Source: Leptospira biflexa serovar Patoc strain 'Patoc 1 (Paris)' (lineage in GTDB: Bacteria; Spirochaetota; Leptospiria; Leptospirales; Leptospiraceae). Taken from it: a stretch of DNA of 64,000 nt. The notes beneath the pieces are model-generated. The model worked only from the letters and a program-made list of their open reading frames with translations. It was not told where the DNA came from and made no database searches. A program made the translations under genes and the position numbers. The stretch lies in assembly GCF_000017685.1 (NCBI RefSeq), contig NC_010602.1, forward strand, positions 2,856,001 to 2,920,000. Reading direction: 5' to 3'. Below are positions 15,244 to 24,000 of this stretch, one piece after another. Numbering within the stretch: position 1 is the stretch's first letter; every line of letters starts with the position of its first letter.

Positions 15244-17400
15244 ATGGACCAAACACATTTTCGATCATGCAATTTATGTGAGGCCATGTGCGGATTACAA
15301 ATCGAAGTCAAAAATGATACCATCGTAGGCTTCAAAGGTGATTCTCTGGATTCATTCAGCAGAGGTCATATTTGTCCAAAAGGTCCTGAATTAAAAAGTT
15401 TATATGAAGATCCAGACAGACTAAAATACCCAATCAAAAAAACAAAAAATGGATGGGAGAAAGTGACCTGGGTGAATGCCCTTTCCGATATCGCTAATCA
15501 AATTGTAACAATACAATCAAAATACGGCAACGATGCAGTCGCCATTTATAATGGGAATCCAACGGTTCACAATTACGGATCAATGTTATTTGGTCAAAGA
15601 TTTGTCAGTCGCATAAAATCTAAAAACAATTTTTCAGCTACGTCGGTAGACCAACTTCCACACCAACTCCTCTCCTATTTGATGTTTGGTCATCAATTAC
15701 TTGTTCCAATTCCAGACATAGATCGAACGCAATACTTTCTAATTTTGGGTGGGAACCCATTTGCTTCTAACGGAAGTCTGATGACAGTACCCGATGTCAA
15801 AAAAAGATTAAAAGCCATCCAAGATAGAGGTGGTAAATATGTAGTGATTGACCCAAGGAAAACTGAAACCGCAGAACATGCAGACGAACACCTATTCATC
15901 AAACCAGGAACCGATGTTTTTCTTTTACTTTCACTATTAAACATCATTTTTGAAAACAAACTAAACAAACCAAATTCGCTTTTAAAAGAAAATGACATCC
16001 AGTCGATTCAAATTCTTGTGAAAGAATTTTCACCAGAGGATGTATCGAAAATCACAGGTATATCTAAAGAATCAATAGAACGAATTGCATTTGAATTTGC
16101 AAACGCATCCTCTGCCGTCTGTTATGGGAGAGTTGGAGTTTCCACACAGGAATTTGGAGCTCTGTGTCAATGGCTCATCAACGTGATCAATATTGTCACA
16201 GGAAATTTGGACAAAGAAGGCGGAGCTATGTTCACATTACCAGCTGTTGATTTGGTTGGTGAAGGTTCAGTCATGAGGTCTTCATCCGGCAGTTTTAATA
16301 CTTTCCAATCACGGGTAAGAAAACTACCCGAATTCAATGACGAATTGCCTGTTTCTGCCCTCGCAGAAGAGATTTTGACAGAAGGGGAAGGACAAATCCG
16401 AGTTTTGGTGACTTCAGCAGGGAATCCTGTTTTATCTACACCTAACGGATCTAAACTGGAAAAAGCATTAACTCAATTAGATCTTATGGTTAGTTTTGAT
16501 TTTTATTTGAATGAAACCACAAAACATGCACATTATATTCTACCACCAACATCTACATTAGAACATGATCATTATGATTTAATATTCAATGTATTTGCTG
16601 TAAGAAATACAGCGCGCTACAACCAACCCTTGTTTCCACCTGAAGAAGGAATGTTACATGATTGGGAGATTTTTTCCGATTTAACAAAACGGATTGAACT
16701 ACGACGGTCAGGAAAAGAATTACCTACCGAGTTAATCAAAACGAAACTAACGCCTGCGAGTATCATAGACCATGCATTAAAATCAGGACCATATGGTGCC
16801 AAAAATAATTCAGATATCCAAATGAGTTTGGAACTTCTTAAAAACAGCTCGCATGGAATCGATTTAGGTCCACTAAAAAAATCTTTTCCTGAAAGGCTTT
16901 ATACGAATGATAAAAAAATTCATTTATATCCAGATATTTTAGAATCTGATATTCCAAGATTAAAAACAAAATTCAAAGAACAAATCAATGTTAGTCAGTC
17001 AATGTTTCCTTATTTGTTGATAGGAAGAAGGCATTTAAGAAATAATAATTCATGGATGCATAATTTACCCAAATTGATGACGGGGAAACCGAGATGTACT
17101 ATGATGGTGCATCCAGATGATGCAATACAATTGGGAATCACAAATAATGAAGAAGTCATTGTAGAATCAAAAGTAGGACAGTTGAAAATACCTGTTGAAA
17201 TCACGGATGAATTAATGAAAGGTGTTGTCAGCATTCCGCATGGTTTTGGACACAACCGCAGTGGTACAAGTCAAACGATAGCAACACAATTCTCAGGAGT
17301 TAGTATCAATGACCTGACTGATGATCAAATCATTGATGAATTTTCTGGAAATGCTGCGTTCAGCGGCATTCAGGTAAAAATCATAAAGATTCCTTCATAA
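15244..17400 (+). CDS. Molybdopterin-dependent oxidoreductase of unknown substrate
   Basis: A 718-residue protein of the DMSO-reductase superfamily (formate-dehydrogenase-like/BisC-like branch). It has a [4Fe-4S] site C9, C12, C16 and C44 followed by K46, the molybdopterin domain to about residue 590 and a C-terminal dinucleotide-binding domain (about 592-718). The Cys or Sec that binds molybdenum in nitrate reductases and formate dehydrogenases is absent; the matching stretch reads SATSVDQLPHQ (131-141), leaving Ser134 or Asp136 as possible ligands. It has no signal peptide and no partner subunits, so it is probably cytoplasmic. A GGAGAGAG Shine-Dalgarno precedes the ATG. It lies 93 bp after narK and may be co-transcribed, but it is not a second nitrate reductase by its active-site sequence. 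Confidence 0.85.
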   Translation: MDQTHFRSCNLCEAMCGLQIEVKNDTIVGFKGDSLDSFSRGHICPKGPELKSLYEDPDRLKYPIKKTKNGWEKVTWVNALSDIANQIVTIQSKYGNDAVAIYNGNPTVHNYGSMLFGQRFVSRIKSKNNFSATSVDQLPHQLLSYLMFGHQLLVPIPDIDRTQYFLILGGNPFASNGSLMTVPDVKKRLKAIQDRGGKYVVIDPRKTETAEHADEHLFIKPGTDVFLLLSLLNIIFENKLNKPNSLLKENDIQSIQILVKEFSPEDVSKITGISKESIERIAFEFANASSAVCYGRVGVSTQEFGALCQWLINVINIVTGNLDKEGGAMFTLPAVDLVGEGSVMRSSSGSFNTFQSRVRKLPEFNDELPVSALAEEILTEGEGQIRVLVTSAGNPVLSTPNGSKLEKALTQLDLMVSFDFYLNETTKHAHYILPPTSTLEHDHYDLIFNVFAVRNTARYNQPLFPPEEGMLHDWEIFSDLTKRIELRRSGKELPTELIKTKLTPASIIDHALKSGPYGAKNNSDIQMSLELLKNSSHGIDLGPLKKSFPERLYTNDKKIHLYPDILESDIPRLKTKFKEQINVSQSMFPYLLIGRRHLRNNNSWMHNLPKLMTGKPRCTMMVHPDDAIQLGITNNEEVIVESKVGQLKIPVEITDELMKGVVSIPHGFGHNRSGTSQTIATQFSGVSINDLTDDQIIDEFSGNAAFSGIQVKIIKIPS

Positions 17401-17407
17401 GAATTGT

Positions 17408-18472
17408 TTACTCATTTTTGAATCGAGACAAAACCCTTCGACCACCAATCAATGAAAATTTGTTTTGAAAATTTGTGAGATAGGAAGTTGCCTTCAGTGA
17501 GCGCACTCCTGTCTCACAAACACAAACAATCGTTTGGTCAGAGATTCCTGGTGGAGACTTTCCCTTTTCCAATTCAGATAAAGGAAACCAAACTGCATCT
17601 GGGATGGGGGAATGGATCACCTCTTCTTCTTCCCTGACGTCTAGTAAAATGACAGATGTTTTTGACTTAAGTTCCAAGTATCCAACTTGATCGATTTCTA
17701 AACAATTCCCTTCACTTTTTTTAAGATATCTTTGTTCGCTACAAGATGGACACTGAAGATCTTGTTCTACCTTTGATTGGTAAAATGAAATGGGATTCCA
17801 TTCGATAAAATAAACTGTATTCAGTTCAAATTGGTGAGGATTCAGTAAATATTGTAACACCAATGAGGCTTGGTAATTTCCTGCTAATGAAGTTTGAATT
17901 CCCAATACTCCCCCTTCATTACAACTGAACGTATCCCCTTCACTTAAATTGGGAAACAAACAACGATAACATGGTTTGCCATCGCCTGAAAAGATGGCAA
18001 ACTGTGCACTGGTTCTGAATACAGAAGCAGTCACGAGCGGAATCTTTTTTTCTAAACAAAAGTCGTTTATAGCATATTTGGAGATAATTGTATCCGTACA
18101 GTCCAACACAATATCCCAGGTTTCAAATATTTGAGTATTGGAATTTGAATTTAAAAATTCAGAAAATGTTTCGATTTGAATCCATGGTATGTGTTCCTTT
18201 AGAACTTCCGATACAACTTCTGTTTTTTTTCGACCTATGTCCTTCCAAGTAAACAATGTTTGTCGATGTAAATTTGATACTTCGACCACGTCGAAATCGA
18301 CGAGCCCAATTCTGGATACCCCGGCTAGTGCAAGTTGCAAAGCGGAAGGACATCCCAAGCCACCCAATCCAATGATAAGAACTGAGGCATCATTCCATTT
18401 TTTTTGCCCTTCCTGACCAATTTCAGGGACCAAACATTGTCTTTGGAAAAAAATCTCTTTTTCTGACTTCAT
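17408..18472 (-). CDS. moeB: MoeB/ThiF-type adenylyltransferase with C-terminal rhodanese domain
   Basis: A 354-residue E1-like enzyme that adenylates the C-terminal Gly-Gly of MoaD (or a ThiS-like carrier). The ATP site is VLIIGLGGLGCP (about 31-42), the conserved RQ region is SNLHRQ, and two Cys pairs (CYRC near 179-182, CPSC near 252-255) bind zinc. Residues about 265-354 form a rhodanese domain with the active loop CETGVRS, which could hand sulfur to the carrier. Such MoeB-rhodanese fusions resemble eukaryotic MOCS3/Uba4. It converges on the molybdopterin oxidoreductase and is divergent from moaA, 130 bp away. Whether it serves only MoaD or also thiamine synthesis is not decided by sequence. 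Confidence 0.88.
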   Translation of the reverse strand: MKSEKEIFFQRQCLVPEIGQEGQKKWNDASVLIIGLGGLGCPSALQLALAGVSRIGLVDFDVVEVSNLHRQTLFTWKDIGRKKTEVVSEVLKEHIPWIQIETFSEFLNSNSNTQIFETWDIVLDCTDTIISKYAINDFCLEKKIPLVTASVFRTSAQFAIFSGDGKPCYRCLFPNLSEGDTFSCNEGGVLGIQTSLAGNYQASLVLQYLLNPHQFELNTVYFIEWNPISFYQSKVEQDLQCPSCSEQRYLKKSEGNCLEIDQVGYLELKSKTSVILLDVREEEEVIHSPIPDAVWFPLSELEKGKSPPGISDQTIVCVCETGVRSLKATSYLTNFQNKFSLIGGRRVLSRFKNE

Positions 18473-18559
18473 GAATCTAATCGCACTTTGTTAGAGAAAT
18501 CAACTTTGGAAATGGATATTCATTAATTTTTATTTTAGTCATAAAGAAAAAATTCAATT

Positions 18560-18589
18560 TTGGTTTCCAACTCATAAATCTTGTATAAA
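18560..18589 (+). promoter_or_regulatory. Possible sigma-70 promoter of the moaADE-mobA unit
   Basis: TTGGTT at 18560-18565 and TATAAA at 18584-18589 are separated by 18 bases. The start would fall around 18596, only a few bases before the moaA ATG at 18603, which has no Shine-Dalgarno. No GG-N10-GC element was found here, so this unit is probably not sigma-54 dependent. Confidence 0.45.
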
Positions 18590-18602
18590 GTCGTTTTTAA
18601 CG

Positions 18603-19544
18603 ATGTCCTTGGATACTAGAAAATTTGAAGTTTTAAGAATTAGTATTCTATCCCTATGTAATTTTGCCTGTGTTTATTGCGCTCCAAAGGAAAAGGACAA
18701 TCTCTCTTCATCAAATGCTTACAAACAATTTTTAAGCCCTTCCCTATTAGATCAAAATTTAAAACAACTCATTCCACATATCCAAATCAAAGAAGTTCAT
18801 CTAACTGGAGGTGAGCCAACCCTCCATCAAAACTTAATCCAATTGATTGAAATAGTAAAACAACATTCCATTGATGAGATTGCGATCACTTCCAATGGAA
18901 ATTTTGAATCAGGACTTGTTACAAAAATGAAAGAAGCTGGACTCACAAGAATGAATTTTTCATTGGACAGCATGTCACAATCAGGATTTCAAAAATTAAG
19001 TGATCGGAATAAACCTGTGTCACAAATTTTAGAACAAATTTCTGAAGCAAAATCGATTGGGCTTGAAGTTAAAATTAATTCTACAATTTTACGAGGATTC
19101 AACGAATCAGAAATTTTAGATTTATTGGAGTGGTCTGGTAAACGATCAATTCCCATACGTTTTTTAGAATTTATGAAAATGGGGCCACTGCATAAAGAAC
19201 ACCCAATGTATTTTTATTCCGCAGAGGAGATTCGAAATCAAATCAGCAAAAAATATAAATTTCTAAAACATCCAACAGCTTCTGATTCAACTGCCGAGTA
19301 TTACATTACGGATGAAGGATATATCTTTGGTTTGATCGCCAATCATACAGAACCTTTTTGTGAAGGATGTAATCGCTTACGAATGGATAGTAAAGGTCGA
19401 ATCTATGGATGTCTAAGCGACGAAACTTCTTTTGAAATTCCCAATTCTTACGAAGATGTCCAATCCACATTACATCAAGCAATGTTAACAAAAAAAAAGA
19501 AATTCACTGGTTCTGAATTATCAATGAAATTTATCGGAGGTTAA
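18603..19544 (+). CDS. moaA: GTP 3',8-cyclase
   Basis: A 313-residue radical SAM enzyme that carries out the first step of Moco synthesis on GTP. The N-terminal cluster motif is C19-x3-C23-x2-C26 (CNFACVYC), followed by the GGE motif in LTGGEP (about 74-79). The C-terminal second [4Fe-4S] site is present as FCEGCNRLR with a third Cys 13 residues later (YGCL), and the protein ends in GG, which MoaA enzymes need for activity. The first Met is used because conserved LRIS follows at residue 11. moaD starts directly after the stop. Confidence 0.95.
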   Translation: MSLDTRKFEVLRISILSLCNFACVYCAPKEKDNLSSSNAYKQFLSPSLLDQNLKQLIPHIQIKEVHLTGGEPTLHQNLIQLIEIVKQHSIDEIAITSNGNFESGLVTKMKEAGLTRMNFSLDSMSQSGFQKLSDRNKPVSQILEQISEAKSIGLEVKINSTILRGFNESEILDLLEWSGKRSIPIRFLEFMKMGPLHKEHPMYFYSAEEIRNQISKKYKFLKHPTASDSTAEYYITDEGYIFGLIANHTEPFCEGCNRLRMDSKGRIYGCLSDETSFEIPNSYEDVQSTLHQAMLTKKKKFTGSELSMKFIGG

Positions 19545-19787
19545 ATGAAGGTTGAAATATTATGTTTTGCTGCTTTAAAAGATTTTTTTCCAATCAAACA
19601 AACGATTGAAATTGAATTCAACTTTAACGTTTCACAACTAAAAGAATTCTTAGGCAAACAAAATCCGAATGCAGTTAAAATTTTGAATGTAAGTCGAGTT
19701 TCTATCAATCAAAGAATTGTCAAAGAAGCAGAAATCATTCCAGAAAATGCAATCATTGCAATTTTACCTCCCTCAAGTGGAGGATAA
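19545..19787 (+). CDS. moaD: Molybdopterin synthase small subunit (sulfur carrier)
   Basis: An 80-residue ubiquitin-like sulfur carrier. It has the beta-grasp pattern of MoaD (VEILCFAALKDFF at the start, IIPENAIIAILPPSSGG at the end) and the obligatory C-terminal Gly-Gly that is adenylated by MoeB and thiocarboxylated. The ATG follows the moaA stop with no gap; the Shine-Dalgarno GGAGG is inside the end of moaA. It works with MoaE to put the dithiolene sulfurs on the pterin. Confidence 0.93.
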   Translation: MKVEILCFAALKDFFPIKQTIEIEFNFNVSQLKEFLGKQNPNAVKILNVSRVSINQRIVKEAEIIPENAIIAILPPSSGG

Positions 19788-19797
19788 AGAATCAAAA

Positions 19798-20223
19798 ATG
19801 GACCACATCACAGAAAACAAAATCGAAATTACAGATATTATTCCTTCACTACCGAGTATGGGAGGATATGTGCTCTTCGCAGGTATCGTGAGGAATCTCA
19901 ATGAAGGAAAGATGGTGACCCATTTGGAGTATGAAGCATATTCAGAAATGGCAAATCAAATGATACACTCTATCATTATGGATTCGAAAAACAAATGGGA
20001 ACTACAATATGCAAATTGTATTCACCGCTTAGGGTCACTGGATGTCGGAGAAATCGCTGTCATCGTATCCACTGGCTCTGTCCACCGAGAGGAAGCTTAT
20101 TTGGCAAATCGTTACATCATCGATAGAGTGAAACACGAAGTGCCCATTTGGAAAAAAGAATATTTTACTGATGGTAGTTCGGAATGGTCCAAGGGTTGTG
20201 TTCATGACACAAATCACGAATGA
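19798..20223 (+). CDS. moaE: Molybdopterin synthase catalytic subunit
   Basis: A 141-residue MoaE protein, partner of MoaD. Family motifs: YVLFAGIVRN (about 24-33), HLEYEAYSEMA (about 42-52), HRLGSLDVGEIAV (about 77-89), SVHREEAY (about 96-103) and the catalytic Lys region VKHEVPIWKKEYF (about 113-125). The ATG at 19798 is preferred over an upstream in-frame start inside moaD because homology begins after it; GTG at 19777 is possible. GGAGG lies about 15 bases upstream of the ATG. Its end overlaps mobA by 20 bases. Confidence 0.93.
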   Translation: MDHITENKIEITDIIPSLPSMGGYVLFAGIVRNLNEGKMVTHLEYEAYSEMANQMIHSIIMDSKNKWELQYANCIHRLGSLDVGEIAVIVSTGSVHREEAYLANRYIIDRVKHEVPIWKKEYFTDGSSEWSKGCVHDTNHE

Positions 20224-20848
20224 TCTGATATTTCTCTTACTTGTTGGAGGGAAAAGCATTCGAATGGGGGAAGATAAAGCTTTTTTATCATTTGGAAAAA
20301 AATCAAATTTCGTAAATGTCCTCATCAAAAAAATCCATGTCTTCTCACCGGATTTTTATTTATCTCTTAGGAATGAACAACTTCATCGATATGAATCATG
20401 GCTTCCAAAACATTCGTTAATCGTCGATCAAAATGAACTTGTGAAAGGTCCTCTTTGTGGATTGATATCGGCACACCAGTTTTTCGTTGAAAATCAAATC
20501 AAATACAATGCGATCTTTACCATAGCAGTTGATACTCCTTCAATTAAACTGAAATCGATCAAAAGATTGATTGATTGTTATCAAAAAAATCCGAACATAT
20601 CAGGCTTCTTCTATCGCTCTCCCAATGGAATTGAACCTTTATTGGGAATTTACAACCATTTAACGTTAGAAAAGTGGAGCCATTCCATCGAAGAAAAAAT
20701 AAATCTTGAATTTTCACTGCAAAAAAAAATTAACAGCTTAGAACCAAATCCGATGTTTATTGAACTTCCTTCAAGAGAAGAAAGATTTCTAAAAAACATT
20801 AACACCAAAAAAGACTTTGAATCAATCGATGAAATGATGAAACGATGA
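20204..20848 (+). CDS. mobA: Molybdenum cofactor guanylyltransferase
   Basis: A 214-residue nucleotidyltransferase that attaches GMP to Moco to give the bis-MGD form used by nitrate reductase and other DMSO-reductase family enzymes. The signature LVGGKSIRMGEDKAFLSF (about 13-30) matches LxGGxSxRMGxDK, and VDTPSIK stands in place of the usual D-x-P metal motif. The ATG at 20204 is chosen over the upstream GTG because it places the GG motif at the normal distance. It overlaps moaE by 20 bases and the next gene by 4, so the moa-mob genes form one tight unit. Confidence 0.88.
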   Translation: MTQITNDLIFLLLVGGKSIRMGEDKAFLSFGKKSNFVNVLIKKIHVFSPDFYLSLRNEQLHRYESWLPKHSLIVDQNELVKGPLCGLISAHQFFVENQIKYNAIFTIAVDTPSIKLKSIKRLIDCYQKNPNISGFFYRSPNGIEPLLGIYNHLTLEKWSHSIEEKINLEFSLQKKINSLEPNPMFIELPSREERFLKNINTKKDFESIDEMMKR

Positions 20849-21435
20849 AACTTCACAAAAGAAAAAAATATTGGATTTTTGATATGGATGGCACTTTGAC
20901 AATTGCCCAACATGATTTTTTGGCGATCAAAAACGAGCTTGGGATTCCAATTGACAATGATATCCTAACTTCCCTCTCTCAATTGCCACCTAACATCAGA
21001 GAACAAAAAAAAATAGAACTCGATGATATTGAACTCAAAATAGCCAAACTGGCAAAAGCTTCTCAAGGATGTGAAATTCTCTTAAAGGAAATAAAGGTAA
21101 ATCCAAACAGGTTGGGAATTCTGACAAGAAATAGTTTCAAAAATTCTTTAGAAACTTTAAAAGCTGCAGGTATATCTGATTTTTTTTCTCAGAACGATAT
21201 TGTTTGCCGCGAAAGGGCAATCCCGAAACCAAATCCTGATGGAATCTTTTATTTAATGAAACAATGGAATGCTATACCGGAAGAAACAGTGATGATCGGT
21301 GACTATCTCTTTGATTTGGAAGCAGGTAAACAAGCAAATGTAGACACAATTTATATCGATCCATCCGGATCGTTTCCTTTCCGACAACAATCAAACTACC
21401 AAATTACAAAGCTCGAAGAGATTTTGTTGCTCTAA
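20845..21435 (+). CDS. HAD-superfamily phosphatase (phosphoglycolate-phosphatase-like)
   Basis: A 196-residue HAD hydrolase. Motif I is DMDGT (about 13-17, nucleophile Asp13), motif II is the Thr in ILTRNS (about 92-97), motif III is Lys in PKPNPDG (about 126-132) and motif IV is GDYLFDLEAG (about 151-160). The small helical cap suggests a subfamily IA enzyme acting on a small phosphorylated metabolite. It overlaps mobA by 4 bases, so it is made with the Moco enzymes; whether it acts in that pathway or removes a by-product such as a phosphorylated intermediate is unknown. Confidence 0.85.
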   Translation: MKLHKRKKYWIFDMDGTLTIAQHDFLAIKNELGIPIDNDILTSLSQLPPNIREQKKIELDDIELKIAKLAKASQGCEILLKEIKVNPNRLGILTRNSFKNSLETLKAAGISDFFSQNDIVCRERAIPKPNPDGIFYLMKQWNAIPEETVMIGDYLFDLEAGKQANVDTIYIDPSGSFPFRQQSNYQITKLEEILLL

Positions 21436-21443
21436 ATAGAAAA

Positions 21444-22382
21444 TTATATTTGTATCGGGTTAGCATTGATAATTGGAAATCTAATTTCAAAACTCACACC
21501 TTGATTACTTCCAATGACAAGATTTCCACGTAATTGTTTGACTAAATTTCTCACTAACATCAATCCAATCCCTTTGCCATCTGGATCAATTTCCATCCCG
21601 ATTCCATTATCTCGAACGATCAATACAAATTCATCATTCAGTCGACCCATACTAACTTCGATAAACCCTTGTTTTCCATACTTAAACGCATGGCGAAAAC
21701 AATTGGAAACAAGTTCGTTCAAAATCAACCCAATGGGAATGGCTCGATCCAGATCCATCTCAAGTCCTTCTTCGATCAGTTCACGAAACTCTATTTCAGC
21801 ATGTTCTTTTAAGTATGTAATTTTCAAATTACTCAAAATTGAATTAAAAATTTGGTTTAAATTTACAAATAGTAAGTTAGGTGATCCATAAATCAATTTA
21901 TGAACAGAAGCTATCGCTTTGATACGATTCTGAATTAAGTTAAGCGAAGTTGTCAATTTTTCATCATTTTCAGATTCGATTTGAAGGGCCATCAATCCAG
22001 AAATGATTTGTAAGTTATTGTTCACTCGGTGATGAATTTCTGTGAGTAATTTTGATTTTAACTTTAAATCAGATTTGATTTGGAACTCGTGCTCAGTTCT
22101 CGTTTTTTGTTCTTTTTTTATCGTATGAACATACAAAAAGATTAAAATGAACATTGCATACAAATCTTTAAAAAAACCTTCGTAATCATCAAAATAATCC
22201 ATCATAAATCCATGTTCAAATATATTTGAAATATTCACATAACATGGAATTAACGCTAATAGGATTAAGAATGTGCCTTCTCCACGAAAATTAGGTTTTT
22301 TGAAAAGTAATACTGTAATTTGTAAAGCAGCAACTAAGTAGACCAGAAGCGACAATACATTCAAAATGACAATGACGTTCAT
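21444..22382 (-). CDS. Membrane sensor histidine kinase, HisKA_2 type
   Basis: A 312-residue kinase. Residues 1-90 contain about three membrane segments, then a short coiled region, an H-box of the HisKA_2/HWE-like kind (LLTEIHHRVNNNLQIISGLM, His about 116) and an HATPase domain with the N-box ILNELVSNCFRHAF (about 223-236) and DNGIGM (about 260-265), followed by GKGIGLMLV. It phosphorylates an unknown response regulator; none lies beside it. Its membrane part resembles the small protein encoded just upstream (22387-22650). It converges on the HAD gene. Confidence 0.88.
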   Translation of the reverse strand: MNVIVILNVLSLLVYLVAALQITVLLFKKPNFRGEGTFLILLALIPCYVNISNIFEHGFMMDYFDDYEGFFKDLYAMFILIFLYVHTIKKEQKTRTEHEFQIKSDLKLKSKLLTEIHHRVNNNLQIISGLMALQIESENDEKLTTSLNLIQNRIKAIASVHKLIYGSPNLLFVNLNQIFNSILSNLKITYLKEHAEIEFRELIEEGLEMDLDRAIPIGLILNELVSNCFRHAFKYGKQGFIEVSMGRLNDEFVLIVRDNGIGMEIDPDGKGIGLMLVRNLVKQLRGNLVIGSNQGVSFEIRFPIINANPIQI

Positions 22383-22386
22383 ATTA

Positions 22387-22650
22387 CTAGTGATTACCGA
22401 GAATTTCCATCTTGATACTAAAGAGAAAACATATGGAAGATAAAAAATAAAAGCTATGTTCGAGAAGGTTAAAAATTTCTGGGAAGTAAAAGCCCTCTAA
22501 AACCGTAAACACATTACTAAACCAAATACAAAGAAATCCAGAGATTAAGAGATAATATTTAGGAATAAGACCCAACCAAAAAAGGCGTGAGACGATCAAA
22601 ATACCAATGCTATCGAAAACAAGATTGAGTACTTCGCTCAGTTGGTACAC
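22387..22650 (-). CDS. Small membrane protein resembling the kinase's membrane module
   Basis: An 87-residue protein with about three hydrophobic segments (residues about 8-27, 30-50 and 60-80). Its second half (SGFLCIWFSNVFTVLEGFYF...) can be laid along the membrane part of the following kinase (LALIPCYVNISNIFEHGFMM...) with similar placing of aromatic, Glu and charged end residues, so the two look like copies of one sensing module. The gap to the kinase start is only 4 bp. It may be a separate sensor subunit or a leftover of a duplicated kinase. No enzyme domain. Confidence 0.65.
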   Translation of the reverse strand: MYQLSEVLNLVFDSIGILIVSRLFWLGLIPKYYLLISGFLCIWFSNVFTVLEGFYFPEIFNLLEHSFYFLSSICFLFSIKMEILGNH

Positions 22651-22675
22651 GGTTTTTACCCTCTAGGAAATTTAT

Positions 22676-22691
22676 TTTTCCAGCTGGAAAA
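22676..22691. promoter_or_regulatory. Perfect 16-bp palindrome upstream of the kinase unit
   Basis: TTTTCCAGCTGGAAAA is its own reverse complement and lies 26 bp upstream of the start of the small membrane protein gene. A repressor or activator site is plausible; no further copy was noticed. Confidence 0.4.
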
Positions 22692-22747
22692 GATTACCAG
22701 AAATTCCCAAAAGGTAAAGAGAATATTTAGAAAATTCGGAACATAAT

Positions 22748-23764
22748 TTATTTTTCGGTTATGTCCGAAGGATCCATCTTGGCAAGCCGAATAACATCAG
22801 ATAGGAATCGCCTGTGGCTGATGATAGACTTTTGTTTGGATTCACGCGCAGGATTAAAAATTCCTCTTTTACGAAATATCTTCCATGGATCCAAACTAAT
22901 GTCTGACCATGTTCCAATTTCTAGCGTTAAAGGGAGGAACCGACTTGTTTTTGGAATTTGGGATGCTTTCGATATTGACTGAAATTTGTCATACAACCGA
23001 TCCCAAAGATCACCATGAGTTGTATACGATTCACTTTGAGGTCCGAATCGATACAAAAAGTGATTCAAAGAATTTGTAAAATGATGACCAATTTTTTGAA
23101 ACAATGACTCATCGGCACACGGATCATGCGTACTGGCATAAGGCCACCAAACGTGGTCTACAGTTCCAAACCCAGAATGGATGTCCACAACTGGTATCAT
23201 CTGATTTTCAGCATTCAGGAAGTATTCGTTAAAGTAACGATCCAGGACTCGCGATTCGGTTTGTAACACCTTACCACGATAATAAGGGAAAAAATTGGAA
23301 TACTTATGGCCTCCGAAAAAAAATGGAGCCTTCACTGCTTCTACTCCAGAGTTACGCATCAAATCTACACCTTTGGGATTTGAACGTCTTTTGAGTGCCA
23401 CCCCACCTGGGTTCAAAATAGGTATACAAACAATACCTAACTCACCATTTTTAATTTCTTGGTACAATACAGATGTTTTGCGAGCAAACAAATCATCTAA
23501 AAAATCAAGGAGAACTCGAATTCCGATGGTTTCAAGACCATGAACACCAGCTATCAAACCAGATACATTCTTTTTGATCGCTTTCGGTTTTCCTATTTCT
23601 AAAACATAAATTGGAAATCTAAACCCTTCTTCCGTTTTAGTGGAAAATCCGTATTGTTTTAATCTGACAAGCTTGCCACCTAACTTTACAATTTTTATGA
23701 TTCGGTTCTCATAACGATTTAATCTTTTTATGCCACGTAACATTACATTGTATTCCCGATCCAA
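22748..23764 (-). CDS. M14-family zinc carboxypeptidase-like protein
   Basis: A 338-residue peptidase-like protein without signal peptide. Zinc ligands of the M14 family are seen as H-x-x-E in IAGVHGLETIG (His about 70, Glu about 73) and a later His in VDIHSGFG (about 199), the substrate-binding Asn-Arg pair may be DLMRNSG (about 133-139), and a catalytic Glu may be in LTLEIGTWSD (about 277-286). It belongs with M14 members that remove terminal residues or acyl groups from small peptides, such as the succinylglutamate-desuccinylase-like branch. Substrate unknown. It stands alone, divergent from the hydrolase at 24001. Confidence 0.8.
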   Translation of the reverse strand: MDREYNVMLRGIKRLNRYENRIIKIVKLGGKLVRLKQYGFSTKTEEGFRFPIYVLEIGKPKAIKKNVSGLIAGVHGLETIGIRVLLDFLDDLFARKTSVLYQEIKNGELGIVCIPILNPGGVALKRRSNPKGVDLMRNSGVEAVKAPFFFGGHKYSNFFPYYRGKVLQTESRVLDRYFNEYFLNAENQMIPVVDIHSGFGTVDHVWWPYASTHDPCADESLFQKIGHHFTNSLNHFLYRFGPQSESYTTHGDLWDRLYDKFQSISKASQIPKTSRFLPLTLEIGTWSDISLDPWKIFRKRGIFNPARESKQKSIISHRRFLSDVIRLAKMDPSDITEK

Positions 23765-24000
23765 ATGAAAATTGTTTGGAACTTATATTGAAACTGCTGT
23801 TCTAAAGCAACATTTCAAAAAGATCCCATTTCTTAAATTCGAATATTACGACTAGTATTACAATTTAATGACAAATGATTGAAAAACGGAGAGTAATCCC
23901 AAAGGAAATAGGATTAAAACATTGAAATGAATCCAGTTTTGAATCATGTTAACTTATCTATCTAATTCAGAATTGAATTGCAGATTCAAAAATTGGTCCA

